Assembly: GCF_021044885.1 (NCBI RefSeq)
Contig: NZ_JAJNOD010000001.1
Location: 868,001 to 932,000, forward strand
From: Microbacterium nymphoidis
Lineage (GTDB): Bacteria > Actinomycetota > Actinomycetes > Actinomycetales > Microbacteriaceae
Reading direction: 5' to 3'
Length of the DNA stretch: 64,000 bases
The position numbers and the translations under genes were made by a program. Positions 33,081-41,812 of the stretch are shown here, in pieces; position 1 is the stretch's first letter, and every line of letters starts with the position of its first letter. The notes under the pieces are model-generated. The model saw nothing but the letters and a program-made list of their open reading frames with translations. It had not been told where the DNA came from and searched no databases.

Positions 33081-33695
33081 TCAGTCTCGGTGCGCCGCCA
33101 GGAAGAGCGCGACGGCGGAAGCGACATGGCGCCTGCGTTCGGCCGAGGTGGGAACGCGGTCGTCGCCGAACATCATGGCGTCGTTCACCGGCTGTCCCAT
33201 CACGAGCCAGTTCAGCTGACTCGCCGCGCGGGGCGCGTCGGGGACGCGAAGCAGCCCGCGTACGTCGAGATCGGTGAGCAGTTCCGCGAGCGCGGCGATC
33301 GCCCGGTGCGGCCCGTTCTCCGCGAGCGCGCGACCGAGTTCGGGGTACCGGCGGACTTCTCCGATGACCAGACGCCGCAGCTGCAGCAGCCGGGGTGTGA
33401 GCACCACTGACAGCTGCTCATCGAGCAGACCGATGAGTGCGGGCTCGACGTCCGCGGCGGTGGGGATCACGGGCGGTTCGTCGAGCACCGCATCGCCGGC
33501 AGCACCCGTCATCGTCGTCACGAGCTGAAGGAACAAGCCCTCCTTGCTGACGAAATGAGAATAGAGCGTCTGCTTCGCGACACCGGACGCGCGGGCGATG
33601 TCATCCATCGTCACAGCGTCGAATCCCTGCGCGAGGAACGCGTCCTCCGCGGCCGCGAGCGCCGCCCGGATCTTCCCCGCTGAACTGGGTCGCAC
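33081..33695 (-). CDS. TetR/AcrR family repressor
   Basis: A 204-residue regulator with the TetR helix-turn-helix at residues about 27-50 (TMDDIARASGVAKQTLYSHF) and a C-terminal region of the TetR_C type common in AcrR proteins. The GTG start has GAGGGAGG upstream. It is divergent from an alpha/beta hydrolase gene; a TAGAC-N6-GTCTA palindrome in between is the likely operator for both. The inducer is unknown. Confidence 0.88.
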   Translation of the reverse strand: MRPSSAGKIRAALAAAEDAFLAQGFDAVTMDDIARASGVAKQTLYSHFVSKEGLFLQLVTTMTGAAGDAVLDEPPVIPTAADVEPALIGLLDEQLSVVLTPRLLQLRRLVIGEVRRYPELGRALAENGPHRAIAALAELLTDLDVRGLLRVPDAPRAASQLNWLVMGQPVNDAMMFGDDRVPTSAERRRHVASAVALFLAAHRD

Positions 33696-33738
33696 GGTGC
33701 TGCCTCCCTCTAGATACGTCCGTCCTGATGTTCAATAC

Positions 33739-33754
33739 TAGACCCACCAGTCTA
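33739..33754. promoter_or_regulatory. Probable TetR operator
   Basis: TAGAC-CCACCA-GTCTA is a perfect 5-bp inverted repeat in the 81-bp gap between the tetR gene and the hydrolase gene, 23 bp before the hydrolase ATG. Its position and form are typical for autoregulating TetR/AcrR repressors. Confidence 0.6.
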
Positions 33755-33776
33755 AAAAGCATCGAGAGAGAGCGTC

Positions 33777-34565
33777 ATGAACACGACGACATCGCAGGAC
33801 GGCACGATCCTCGCCTATGAGATCGCGGGGTCGGGCCCACCGCTCGTCTACATCACCGGAGCGTGCTGTCATCGCACCTTCGCACCGGTGCGCCAGGACG
33901 TGAAGGTGTTCGCGACCCGGTTCCGGATCCTGTCCTACGACCGACGCGGCCGCGGCGGCTCCGGGGACCGGCAGCCGTGGTCCCTGGAGCGCGAGGTGGA
34001 GGACGTGGAAGCGATGATCGACGCCCTCGGTGGCTCGGCGTTCCTCTACGGTCACTCGTCCGGGGCGATCATCGCACTGGAGGCGGCACGCGAACTGGGC
34101 GCGCGCGTGCTGGGGAGCGTCCTCTACGACGCGTCGTGGGTGGCGGACTCCGCGGAAGCCGAGACCTACGCTGCCCTCCGCGACGAGGTCGACGGCCTCG
34201 TCGAGCGCGGGAAAGGAGGCGCGGCGATCCGGCGCTTCCTCGGGGGAATCGGGATGCCTCGCGTCTTCACGACGATGCTGCCGCTGCTGCCGGGGTGGCG
34301 GCGGATGCGCGCCCTCGCTCCCACGCTGCGATACGACATGGCTCTCACAGCGAGTCCCCCTCAGCCCGGCGTCGCCGCGGGGATCGCTTCTCCCCTGCGT
34401 GTGCTGGTCGGCGAGAAGAGCCCCGCGAGCCTTCATGCCGTCGCGACGAGCGTGGCAGGCGACGCGGGACTCACCCCCCGCACCGTGCCGGGGCAGGATC
34501 ACATGGTGGACGCGCGCGTGCTGCTGCCCGAGTTGCTGGCTCTCGTGCCGAAGGGGGCCGTCTAA
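33777..34565 (+). CDS. Alpha/beta-fold hydrolase
   Basis: A 262-residue serine hydrolase with the nucleophile in YGHSSG near residue 92, an oxyanion-hole region after ITGACC, and His in GQDHMVDA near residue 243. Closest in layout to small TetR-controlled esterase/hydrolase proteins. It starts with ATG and lies under the presumed TetR operator. Substrate unknown. Confidence 0.85.
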   Translation: MNTTTSQDGTILAYEIAGSGPPLVYITGACCHRTFAPVRQDVKVFATRFRILSYDRRGRGGSGDRQPWSLEREVEDVEAMIDALGGSAFLYGHSSGAIIALEAARELGARVLGSVLYDASWVADSAEAETYAALRDEVDGLVERGKGGAAIRRFLGGIGMPRVFTTMLPLLPGWRRMRALAPTLRYDMALTASPPQPGVAAGIASPLRVLVGEKSPASLHAVATSVAGDAGLTPRTVPGQDHMVDARVLLPELLALVPKGAV

Positions 34566-34600
34566 CCCCCGCATGCGCCGAGCGCGCATCGGGCGGGGTT
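34564..34600 (+). terminator. Terminator after the hydrolase gene
   Basis: Nested arms AACCCC/GGGGTT and ATGCGC/GCGCAT form a long imperfect hairpin that starts at the stop codon of the hydrolase gene and insulates the riboswitch unit. Confidence 0.6.
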
Positions 34601-34605
34601 ACACT
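34600..34605 (+). promoter_or_regulatory. -10 box of the riboflavin operon
   Basis: TACACT is placed so that transcription would begin about 34612, a few bases before the riboswitch. No clear -35 is seen. Confidence 0.45.
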
Positions 34606-34617
34606 CAATGCGACACA

Positions 34618-34767
34618 CGTGCTCCGGGGTCGGTGAGAATCCGAACCGGCGGTGACAGTCCGCGACCCGCAGAGGCTTGCCTCTGCGGTTGACCCGGTGA
34701 AACTCCGGGACCGACGGTGATGGGTCTTCGCTTGCGAATGGCCCGAGTCCGGATGGGAGGCAGCACG
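34618..34767 (+). ncRNA. FMN riboswitch (RFN element)
   Basis: Conserved RFN blocks occur in order: GGGGTCGGTGAGAATCCGAA, CCGGCGGTGACAGTCCGCGA, GACCCGGTGAAACTCCGGGA, CCGACGGTGA and AGTCCGGATGGGAGGCAG. The closing P1 helix is CGTGCT (34618-34623) with AGCACG (34762-34767). An extra variable hairpin (GCAGAGGCTTGCCTCTGC) sits between two helices. It should shut down the rib operon when FMN is plentiful. Confidence 0.96.
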
Positions 34768-34828
34768 GGTCGCAGACGGAGGCGCCGAAACGCACTCGTC
34801 GGCGATCGCGCGTTCCCTCTTGCGCACC

Positions 34829-34868
34829 CCGGACGCGGCTGACACCAGCCGGAGCCGCAGGCGTCCGG
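34829..34868 (+). promoter_or_regulatory. Expression-platform hairpin of the FMN riboswitch
   Basis: CCGGACGC (34829-34836) pairs with GCGTCCGG (34861-34868), with inner GGCT/AGCC support. The 3' arm ends two bases before the GAGGAG ribosome site of ribE, so folding would limit ribosome access. There is no T-run, favouring translational rather than transcriptional control. Confidence 0.55.
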
Positions 34869-34880
34869 GAGAGGAGAACA

Positions 34881-35510
34881 ATGTTCACCGGACTGATCGA
34901 AGAGATCGGCGAGATCGTGCGCGTCACCGCGGGGCCCGAGGTGGTCCGATTCGCCGTGCGGGCGCCGGAGGTCGCCGCCACCGCCTCGCTGGGCGATTCC
35001 ATTGCGACCGACGGAGTCTGCCTCACCGTCGTCGCCGTCGCGCCGGGAGGCGTGGACACCGACTACGAGGTCGAGGCCATGCCCCAGACCCTGCGCGTGA
35101 CCACCGCAGGCGAGTGGTCCCCCGGCTCGGCGGTGAATCTCGAACGGGCACTTCGCGCGGATGCTCGCCTGGGCGGACACATCGTGCAAGGACACGTCGA
35201 GCAGACCGCAGAGGTGCTGACGGTGACCGAGCACCCGGACTGGCGGGTGGTCCGCATCGCGCTGCCCGCCGAGGCCGCGCCGCTCGTGGTGGACAAGGGC
35301 TCCATCTGCGTCAACGGCGTGTCGCTCACGGTGTCCGCCGTGTCCGCAGCGGGCGAGGCGGCGGCGTGGTTCGAGGTGTCGCTGATTCCGGCGACCATCG
35401 CGGCCACCACCCTGGGCGCGGCGGTCATCGGCACCCGCGTGAACCTGGAAACCGACATCCTGGCACGCCACGTCGCCCGGCTCGCCGAGTTCGCCGGGGC
35501 CTCGCGATGA
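34881..35510 (+). CDS. ribE: Riboflavin synthase, alpha subunit
   Basis: Converts two 6,7-dimethyl-8-ribityllumazine molecules to riboflavin. The 209 residues contain two lumazine-binding half-domains: [12 protein letters not shown] at the N-terminus with GVCLTV, and [10 protein letters not shown] leading to [13 protein letters not shown] in the second half. GAGGAGAACA precedes the ATG. The stop overlaps the ribB start. First gene under the FMN riboswitch. Confidence 0.96.
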   Translation: MFTGLIEEIGEIVRVTAGPEVVRFAVRAPEVAATASLGDSIATDGVCLTVVAVAPGGVDTDYEVEAMPQTLRVTTAGEWSPGSAVNLERALRADARLGGHIVQGHVEQTAEVLTVTEHPDWRVVRIALPAEAAPLVVDKGSICVNGVSLTVSAVSAAGEAAAWFEVSLIPATIAATTLGAAVIGTRVNLETDILARHVARLAEFAGASR

Positions 35511-36136
35511 CCGCCATCCCAGCAGCTCTCGCCTCGCTGCAGGCGGGACGGCCGGTACTAGTGGCCGACGACGAGGGGCGCGAGAACGAAGGGGACGTGA
35601 TCCTCTCCGCGCAACTCGCGACCCCCGAATGGATCGCCTGGACGGTCCGGAACACCAGCGGCTACCTGTGCGCCCCAATGCCGGCCGACGTGGCCGATCG
35701 GCTGGAGCTGCCGCTGATGGTCCCGCACAGCCAGGATCCGCGCGGCACGGCCTACACCGTCTCCGTCGACGCCGCCCGCGGCATCACCACCGGCATCAGC
35801 GCCACGGATCGCGCCCGCACCCTCCGCGCGCTCGCCGCGCCGGACGCCGTCGCAGCGGATCTGATCCGACCGGGTCATGTCCTGCCGCTGCGGGCGGTGG
35901 CCGGTGGGGTGCGACATCGTGCCGGACACACGGAAGCCGCGGTCGATCTGATGCGTCTGGCGGGCCTCTCCCCCGTCGCGGTGATCGCCGAAGTGGTGCG
36001 CGAGGACGGCGAGATGATGCGTCTTCCCGAGTTGCGCGACCTCGGCGCCGCCGAGGGCATCCCCGTCATCACGATCGAAGAGCTGCGCCGATACCTGGAC
36101 GCGGCGGAGCATGAACTGAAAGGACACGCGGCATGA
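35507..36136 (+). CDS. ribB: 3,4-dihydroxy-2-butanone 4-phosphate synthase (stand-alone RibB)
   Basis: Makes the four-carbon precursor of the lumazine ring from ribulose 5-phosphate. [38 protein letters not shown] and [16 protein letters not shown] are the conserved blocks. At 209 residues it stops after this domain: the GTP cyclohydrolase II half found in the usual actinobacterial RibBA is absent, so ribA must be encoded elsewhere. Overlaps ribE and ribH by four bases each. Confidence 0.94.
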   Translation: MTAIPAALASLQAGRPVLVADDEGRENEGDVILSAQLATPEWIAWTVRNTSGYLCAPMPADVADRLELPLMVPHSQDPRGTAYTVSVDAARGITTGISATDRARTLRALAAPDAVAADLIRPGHVLPLRAVAGGVRHRAGHTEAAVDLMRLAGLSPVAVIAEVVREDGEMMRLPELRDLGAAEGIPVITIEELRRYLDAAEHELKGHAA

Positions 36137-36600
36137 GCGGCACCGGACCGGAGTTGGACGTGAACGGGGCAGGACTGCGTGTCGTCGTCATCGCGGGAAG
36201 CTGGCACACCACGATCTCCGACGGCCTCATCGCCGGCGCGGCACGCGTGCTGGACGCTGCCGGAGCCGAGTGGTCGCTGGTGCGGGTGCCGGGCAGCTTC
36301 GAGCTCCCCGTCGCCGCCCAGGCGGCGTTCGAGGGCGGTGCCGACGCCGTTGTCGCCCTGGGCGTGATCATCCGGGGTGGGACACCGCACTTCGAGTTCG
36401 TCTCCGCTGCCGCGACGGATGGTCTGACACGAGTCGCGCTCGACGCGGGCCGCCCCGTGGGCTTCGGCGTCCTCACCCTGGACGATGAGCAGCAAGGCCT
36501 GGACCGCGCGGGGCTGACCGGCTCCCGGGAGGACAAGGGTGCCGAGGCGGCGAGTGCTGCGCTCAGCACCGCCCGCACCGTGACGAGCTTGCGAGGCTGA
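36133..36600 (+). CDS. ribH: Lumazine synthase
   Basis: Joins the RibB product to the pyrimidine intermediate to give lumazine. The 155 residues have the [10 protein letters not shown] block, [14 protein letters not shown] with the catalytic His, and [11 protein letters not shown]. It is the last gene of the riboflavin operon and is followed by a 16-bp hairpin. Confidence 0.95.
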   Translation: MSGTGPELDVNGAGLRVVVIAGSWHTTISDGLIAGAARVLDAAGAEWSLVRVPGSFELPVAAQAAFEGGADAVVALGVIIRGGTPHFEFVSAAATDGLTRVALDAGRPVGFGVLTLDDEQQGLDRAGLTGSREDKGAEAASAALSTARTVTSLRG

Positions 36601-36609
36601 TCCGGAAGC

Positions 36610-36648
36610 AGGACACGATCGGCCGCCGCGCCCGGCCGATCGTGTCCT
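36610..36648 (+). terminator. Terminator of the riboflavin operon
   Basis: A perfect 16-bp stem (AGGACACGATCGGCCG / complement) with a 7-base loop begins nine bases after the ribH stop. Confidence 0.8.
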
Positions 36649-36823
36649 GGCAGCCCTGCGTCCGGCTCGACCGGTGCGTATCAGACCGGAGCCGGTCACC
36701 ACCGAGCCGCCGCGGCAGACATCGCCGACCAGGCTGAGGCGCGTTCGCGCCCGCGCGTACCCCGCAATCCGGATCCCCGCAAGCCGGTGGCTGATCGTCG
36801 ACCCGTCTGCCTAGGGTGCAGTC

Positions 36824-36985
36824 ATGAACATCTCCCAGCCCCTCGGCGCCTCACCGGGCTCCTCGCCCCCGCATCCGGACCCCGCCGTACCCGCGGAGAC
36901 ACCGGCGGAATCGCCGGAGCGCAGCCGCGCCACCAAGCCCATCCCCATTCCCAGCTTTCAACCGGCCCGGAGCACGCGGCGCTAG
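36824..36985 (+). CDS. Small leaderless ORF (53 aa), hypothetical
   Basis: A 53-residue Pro/Ser-rich protein (start MNISQPLGASPG, end IPIPSFQPARSTRR) with no known domain, probably disordered. The support is its promoter: TAGGGT at 36812-36817 lies exactly six bases before the ATG, the same leaderless layout as about fifteen other genes here. It ends 15 bp before the stop of the convergent broken ORF. The 175 bp before it (36649-36823) hold nothing else I can support. Confidence 0.5.
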   Translation: MNISQPLGASPGSSPPHPDPAVPAETPAESPERSRATKPIPIPSFQPARSTRR

Positions 36986-37000
36986 CGAGGCCGATCCGGG

Positions 37001-37323
<323 letters not shown>

Positions 37324-37354
37324 CCGCCCGGAGCAGATCGGTTAGCGTGGACGG

Positions 37355-37807
37355 GTGAGCGCCATCCGAGTCATCGCCGTCGGCCTGCCCGTTCGAGAGG
37401 GGCGTGTGCTCGCCCTGGAGGGTGTCGAGCTGGCGACCGGGCAACGGTTCCTGCGCGCCATCGGAGGCGGTGTCGAGTTCGGCGAGACCGCCGCGCAGGC
37501 CGTCCGACGCGAGTTCGTTGAGGAGCTCGGGATCGAGCCAGACGAGGTCGAGCTGATCTCCGTGACGGAGAACCTCTTCTCCTACGAAGGCCAGCCGGGC
37601 CACGAGATCGCGTTCATCTTCGCCGCCCGCGGACACGCGCTAGAGGAGATCCCCGACGATGCGGCGCTGTTCGTGCTCGATGAGGGCAGCCCGATCCGCT
37701 GGCACGACATCGCGGACATCGACGCGGTCAGCTTCCCGCTCTTTCCCGAAGGCGCACCGGCTGCGCTCGACGCGGCGGCGGCGTTCTCGGTCCGGGCGGC
37801 GGCATGA
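37355..37807 (+). CDS. NUDIX hydrolase
   Basis: A 150-residue NUDIX-fold pyrophosphohydrolase. The box GGGVEFGETAAQAVRREFVEELGI fits GX5EX7REUXEEXGU. The GTG lies six bases after TAGCGT (37343-37348), so leaderless. The stop overlaps the start of a YihY-family gene. Substrate unknown; possibly a nucleotide or nucleotide-sugar. Confidence 0.88.
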   Translation: MSAIRVIAVGLPVREGRVLALEGVELATGQRFLRAIGGGVEFGETAAQAVRREFVEELGIEPDEVELISVTENLFSYEGQPGHEIAFIFAARGHALEEIPDDAALFVLDEGSPIRWHDIADIDAVSFPLFPEGAPAALDAAAAFSVRAAA

Positions 37808-39051
37808 GCGAGGTCGGCAGCCGCACGGCGGCGGAGCAGGACGAAAAGGAGGCGTCGGGACCGGCGGCGGTCGTGCAGCAGGCGCAGCAGACGGCTGAGA
37901 AGGTCATGCAGTGGTTCCCGGTGCGCGTCTTCCAGCGCTTCTCCCGGCGCAACGGACAGACGCTTGCAGCCGGTGTCAGTTATCAAGCGCTGTTCGCGAT
38001 CTTCGCCGCGCTCTATCTCGCGTTCGCGGTCGCGGGACTATGGCTGGGCAGCAACGCTGCGGCCATCGACGGTCTGATCGACGTCATCAACCAGTACTTG
38101 CCGGGCGCAATCAAGAAGAACGGGGGGATCATCTCCCCTGACGCCGTCCACGACGTCGCCTCGCAGAGTGCGACCACCCTCGGCATCACCGGTATCGTCG
38201 CCCTCCTCGTCGTGCTGTTCACGGCGGTCGGATGGATCGGGGCGATCCGCGCCACCGTGCGCGATATCTTCGGCCTGCCCAACGAGACCGGTAATGCGAT
38301 CCTGCTGAAGGTGCGTGACCTTCTCGCGGCCATCGGGTTCGCGGTGCTCCTGCTCATCGGAGCGGTCCTCGGCTGGGGAACCACCTCGGCGTTCAGCTGG
38401 CTCTTCTCCCTCCTGCAGTGGACGGATGACGGGTGGCTCGCCTTCGTGAGCCGGGTCGTGTCGATCGCCGTGCTGTTCGCCGTGAACACCGTGACGCTCG
38501 TCGTCCTCTTCCGCTTCCTCACAGCCACTTCCCTGAGCACCCGCCACGTGCTTCCGGGGGCGCTCCTCGGTGGCGGCGCGGTAGCGGTTCTGCAGCTCGC
38601 GTTCGGCTTCCTGATCGGCAAGACCCCGAGCAACCCGCTGCTCGTCACCTTCGCGGTGCTGATCGGTCTCCTGCTCTGGATCCGCTTCGTGATGATGGCG
38701 ATCCTGCTGTCGGCGGCGTGGGTGGCCGAATCCGCCGATGACCACGACATCGTCATCGAGCGCGTCGGAGCGCGCGAGCAGCGCATCCAGGACGCGCTCG
38801 TGCTGCTGGATGCCGCCCAGCTGGAGCTCGCCGAAGCTCGGGGAGCCGCCGTCGAGGCCGGGTTCTGGCAGCGTCGTGCCGCGCGTCGGGACGTGGCGCA
38901 CGCCGAGGAGAAGTTCGAGCTGCGTCAACGCGAGCTGGAGGAGCTGGAGGCGACGCCCGCCGAGCGCATCACCGCGCGCCAGCGCATCGAACAGACCCTC
39001 CTGCGCGAGCGTGAGCTGAAGCGCCAGCGCGACGGGTCGTCGCCCGACTGA
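37804..39051 (+). CDS. YihY/BrkB family membrane protein, copy 1
   Basis: A 415-residue protein with a cytosolic N-terminus, about six membrane segments (residues 60-310) and a charged, probably coiled-coil C-terminal tail of about 90 residues rich in Glu/Arg. FSRRNGQTLAAGVSYQALF near residue 45 is the family hallmark. Function of the family is not settled (the name BrkB or ribonuclease BN is historical). Overlaps the NUDIX gene by four bases. Confidence 0.87.
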   Translation: MSEVGSRTAAEQDEKEASGPAAVVQQAQQTAEKVMQWFPVRVFQRFSRRNGQTLAAGVSYQALFAIFAALYLAFAVAGLWLGSNAAAIDGLIDVINQYLPGAIKKNGGIISPDAVHDVASQSATTLGITGIVALLVVLFTAVGWIGAIRATVRDIFGLPNETGNAILLKVRDLLAAIGFAVLLLIGAVLGWGTTSAFSWLFSLLQWTDDGWLAFVSRVVSIAVLFAVNTVTLVVLFRFLTATSLSTRHVLPGALLGGGAVAVLQLAFGFLIGKTPSNPLLVTFAVLIGLLLWIRFVMMAILLSAAWVAESADDHDIVIERVGAREQRIQDALVLLDAAQLELAEARGAAVEAGFWQRRAARRDVAHAEEKFELRQRELEELEATPAERITARQRIEQTLLRERELKRQRDGSSPD

Positions 39052-39191
39052 GCCCACTCCCCCGCATCCGCGTCGTGAACGCAGGACGATGCGGCGAGAT
39101 CATGACGGATAGCGTGCATCTCTCCTGCTTTCGGCGCATGCTCATGCGTTCGCAACCAGGCGCACGGCGGGCGCGCCCCTAGGCTGGACGG

Positions 39192-40337
39192 GTGAGCGCC
39201 GAGACTACGCAGGGGGCCGGGGAAGCCCGCAACCGATCGCTGACACGCGCGCTCTCCAACTCGTTCCCGCTGCGGGTGTGGGCGCGCTTCAATCGCCGCA
39301 ACGGCCTGCTGCTGGCATCGGGAACCAGCGACCAGGCCGTGTTCGCCGTTTTCTCGGCGCTGTATATCGCCGTCGCCGTGCTGGGGATCTGGCTGGGGTC
39401 ATCCGTGCAGGCCGTGGACTCGCTGCTGGGACTGGTGAACGGCCTCGCGCCGGGGCTCATCTCCTTCGACGGCGGGCCAGGACTGGTCTCCGACGGGCAG
39501 GTGCGCGATCTCGCCGCCGGTGCGCGTCCGGTCTGGTCGGTCACGGGCGTCGTCGCCTTCGTCGTCTTCGCCTGGACCGCCGTGGGATGGGTCACCTTTC
39601 TCCGCAGCGCCGTCCGTGACATGTTCGGCCTTCCCGCCGTGGACGCCCACTTCGCCATGGTCAAGGTGTGGGATGCGCTTGCGGCGCTCGGCTACGCCAT
39701 CCTGCTGCTCACCGGTGGTGCCATGAGCGCGATCGGAACCTCTGCTCTGGGCGGGGTGTTCGATGCACTGGGGTGGGGAGAGTCGCTTCCGGCCGTCGCC
39801 CTCCTCGGCCGCTCGGCCACCGTCGTGGTGACCCTGCTCGTCGACCTCGTGGTGCTCGTCACCTTGTTCACCTGGCTGAGCGGCACGGACCTGGGCCTGC
39901 GCCAGGTGCTTCCGGCATCTGCCTCGGGCGCCGCGGCACTCGTGATCCTGCAGTTCTCCGCCGGATGGCTGCTCGGCCGCCCACCCGCCAACCCGCTGAT
40001 CGCGACGTTCGCCATCCTGCTGGGGCTGTTCCTGTGGTTCCGGATAGCGATGATCGTGGTGCTGCTGGCGGCGGCCTGGATCACCGAGCGCGCGGATGAG
40101 ACCGATACGCCCATCGTCGAGCGCAGCGAGCACGAGCGGCGCATCGACGAGGCCGACCTGATGGTGCGAGCCGCAGAGGTGAGGTTGCGCGAGGCTCGGC
40201 TTGCGCGCCGCGACGCCGCCTGGGCCGCGCGCGGGCGTGCCATCCGCACCGTCACCCGGGCTCGGGAGGAGCTGGATGAAGCGCGCGAGCGTCTGGCCAC
40301 GCTGGAAGCGCAACGCGCCCACCGCGGACGGCGCTGA
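39192..40337 (+). CDS. YihY/BrkB family membrane protein, copy 2
   Basis: A 381-residue paralogue of the preceding protein: FNRRNGLLLASGTSDQAVF, the LFLWFRIAMIVVLLAAAWI helix and the charged tail line up with copy 1. The GTG lies six bases after TAGGCT (39180-39185), so it has its own leaderless promoter despite the tandem arrangement. The 140-bp gap to copy 1 holds no other signal that I can support. Confidence 0.86.
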   Translation: MSAETTQGAGEARNRSLTRALSNSFPLRVWARFNRRNGLLLASGTSDQAVFAVFSALYIAVAVLGIWLGSSVQAVDSLLGLVNGLAPGLISFDGGPGLVSDGQVRDLAAGARPVWSVTGVVAFVVFAWTAVGWVTFLRSAVRDMFGLPAVDAHFAMVKVWDALAALGYAILLLTGGAMSAIGTSALGGVFDALGWGESLPAVALLGRSATVVVTLLVDLVVLVTLFTWLSGTDLGLRQVLPASASGAAALVILQFSAGWLLGRPPANPLIATFAILLGLFLWFRIAMIVVLLAAAWITERADETDTPIVERSEHERRIDEADLMVRAAEVRLREARLARRDAAWAARGRAIRTVTRAREELDEARERLATLEAQRAHRGRR

Positions 40338-40378
40338 CGACGACCGGCAATGTCCGAGGGGGTCGGTAGCCTGTACCC

Positions 40379-41221
40379 ATGACACGTCTTCGCATCGCAT
40401 CCGTGAACGTCAACGGCATCCGAGCGGCGGTGCGCAATGGCATGCACGACTGGCTCGAGACGGCCGACGTCGACGTCCTCACCCTCCAGGAGGTCCGCGC
40501 CCCGCGCGCTGAGCTCGAGAAGGCGCTGCCCGGCTGGGTCATCGTCGATGAGGAGGCCACCGCCAAGGGACGCGCAGGTGTTGCCATCGCGAGCCGGAGC
40601 GAGGCCGCGGCCGTTCGCATCGGTATCGCCGCCGCCGAGCACGACACCGCCGGGCGCTGGATCGAGTCCGACTTCGTGGTCAACGGCCGCACCGTCACCG
40701 TGGTCTCCGCGTACGTCTTCACCGGTGAGGCGGAGACGCCCGCGAAGCAGGATCCCAAGTGGGCCATGCTCGATGCCATGACGCTGCGCCTTCCCGAGCT
40801 CAGCGCCGGCGACGCACTCGCCCTCATCACGGGAGACCTCAACGTCGGTCACCGTGAACTGGACATCAAGAACTGGAAGGGCAACGTCAAGAAGGCCGGG
40901 TTCCTGCCGCGCGAACGCGCCTACTTCGACCGCTTCCTCGGTGCCGTGGGGACCGAGATCACCGGAGTGGACGGGTCCGTGGGCGCGGGCCTCGGCTGGA
41001 TCGACGTGGGACGCGCCCACGCGGGCGAGGTTCCCGGCCCCTACACGTGGTGGTCCGCCCGTGGCAAGGCGTTCGACAACGACTCCGGCTGGCGCATCGA
41101 CTACCACCTGGCATCTCCCGCGCTCGCCGCCGTCGCATCGAACTACTCCGTCTTCCGGGCGCCGAGCTATGACACCCGCTGGAGCGATCACGCCCCCGTG
41201 ATCGTCGACTACGAGATCTGA
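40379..41221 (+). CDS. xth: Exodeoxyribonuclease III
   Basis: A 280-residue AP endonuclease / 3'-5' exonuclease for base-excision repair. SVNVNGIRAA (metal Asn), LQEVRAP (Glu), the GDLNVGHRELDIKN block and the ends RIDYHLA and SDHAPVIVDYE (Asp-His pair) are present. ATG is six bases after TAGCCT (40367-40372), so leaderless. Confidence 0.94.
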   Translation: MTRLRIASVNVNGIRAAVRNGMHDWLETADVDVLTLQEVRAPRAELEKALPGWVIVDEEATAKGRAGVAIASRSEAAAVRIGIAAAEHDTAGRWIESDFVVNGRTVTVVSAYVFTGEAETPAKQDPKWAMLDAMTLRLPELSAGDALALITGDLNVGHRELDIKNWKGNVKKAGFLPRERAYFDRFLGAVGTEITGVDGSVGAGLGWIDVGRAHAGEVPGPYTWWSARGKAFDNDSGWRIDYHLASPALAAVASNYSVFRAPSYDTRWSDHAPVIVDYEI

Positions 41222-41226
41222 GTCGG

Positions 41227-41742
41227 CTACGCGGCGGGCGCGGGCGGCGAGCTCTGCACGCCGCGTCCGCGTGCCGCGTCGACGCGACGCAGCACCTCGA
41301 TCTCCTCGAGGGTGAAGCAGCGGCGCGGGAACACGCCCACCACGTTCGAGCCGGTTCGCTGCACGAGCACCGCGTCAGGATGCACCATGGCTCGACGGAA
41401 CGCGGGCAGCGAGGTGGACGCAGACCCGGTAGGTCCGGCGGTCTTCAGCGCCCCATCCTCGATCCAGGCGCGCATCCAGGAACCGGCCGGCATCGCCGCG
41501 CGCGCCGCACGGGTGACCTGACGCCCCAGCGCCGAGGGCAACAGGACGAGCACGAACGCTGCGACGGCCGCCGCCACCCAGAAGAACGGTTGGGCGGCGA
41601 GCGCCACAATCACGAACACGATGGTGGCCATTGCGAAGACGACCAGAGCGACGATGGTTGCCGGGCGCGTCACCACGTAGCGCGTGAAATCGCGGCGGAT
41701 ACCGCGGATATCGGCCTCGGTGACGGTGATCTGCTCGCCCAT
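41227..41742 (-). CDS. YcxB-like membrane protein
   Basis: A 171-residue protein with two adjacent membrane helices near residues 30-70 followed by a small beta-rich cytosolic domain with WMRAWIEDGALKT, LVQRTGSNVVGVFPRRCF. The helix pair plus this domain resembles the YcxB family. The ATG lies six bases after CATACT on the reverse strand (41749-41754). Convergent with xth, with only five bases between stops. Confidence 0.7.
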   Translation of the reverse strand: MGEQITVTEADIRGIRRDFTRYVVTRPATIVALVVFAMATIVFVIVALAAQPFFWVAAAVAAFVLVLLPSALGRQVTRAARAAMPAGSWMRAWIEDGALKTAGPTGSASTSLPAFRRAMVHPDAVLVQRTGSNVVGVFPRRCFTLEEIEVLRRVDAARGRGVQSSPPAPAA

Positions 41743-41812
41743 GCCGTCAGTATGGCAGCCGCGGACGAGGGCCGGCGTCGGTGCATGCTCACGGCACGCG
41801 TAGGATCGAGGG

